NCBI GenBank assembly: GCA_934278965.1
Contig: CAKQWL010000143.1
Coordinates: 1-5,589, forward strand
DNA length: 5,589 nt
Source of the DNA: an uncultured Clostridia bacterium
Lineage (GTDB): Bacteria; Bacillota; Clostridia; Peptostreptococcales; Anaerovoracaceae
Direction: 5' to 3'
The position numbers and the translations under genes were made by a program. Shown in pieces: positions 5,561 to 5,589 of the stretch; the stretch's first letter is position 1, and the number at the start of each line of letters is the position of its first letter. The notes under the pieces are model-generated. The model was not told the origin of the DNA. It saw only the letters and a program-made list of their open reading frames with translations, and did not search any database.

Positions 5561-5589
5561 GCTTTCAGGCGTTTGTTTCCTCGTTAGGG

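Overview
The window reads as a compact stretch of chromosome from a Gram-positive Firmicute, most likely a clostridial anaerobe of moderate GC. The evidence is the gene content (SepF, DivIVA, and a possible inhibitor of the sporulation sigma factor sigma-G), the strong AGGAGG-type ribosome binding sites, the TTG start, and the very short gene spacings. The family or genus cannot be fixed from this sequence. Nothing resembles a plasmid, phage, insertion sequence, CRISPR array, tRNA or rRNA.

Positions 2-4285 (+) look like one transcription unit of seven genes with gaps or overlaps of -20 to +19 bases. In order: the C-terminal part of an HlyD-like membrane-fusion/efflux adaptor (5' end outside the window); yggS (PLP homeostasis); sepF (FtsZ membrane anchor and division); divIVA (polar/septal curvature-binding coiled coil); lspA (lipoprotein signal peptidase); rluD-type 23S rRNA pseudouridine synthase; and a flavin reductase/split-barrel FMN protein. 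This is the conserved Firmicute division cluster (ylmE-sepF-...-divIVA-...-lspA) in shortened form: ylmG and ylmH are not between sepF and divIVA, and ileS is not between divIVA and lspA.

Positions 4271-4332 hold an imperfect inverted repeat between convergent 3' ends, probably a shared bidirectional terminator. Facing the operon at 4470-4321 (-) is a 49-residue C4 zinc-finger protein whose cysteine spacing matches the Gin/CsfB anti-sigma-G family. It is the most interesting gene here. A 172-base divergent region (4471-4642) separates it from an alpha/beta hydrolase of the monoacylglycerol lipase type at 4643-5482 (+). After that gene, 5483-5589 contains a strong hairpin terminator (5528-5560), overlapped by a 22-codon ORF of doubtful reality.

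Most of the window is conserved housekeeping sequence. I did not find a convincing new multi-gene system. The points worth a second look are the small zinc protein, the lspA start, the shortened division cluster, a DivIVA tip-residue substitution, the flavin reductase's basic tail, and the structures at the gene ends.
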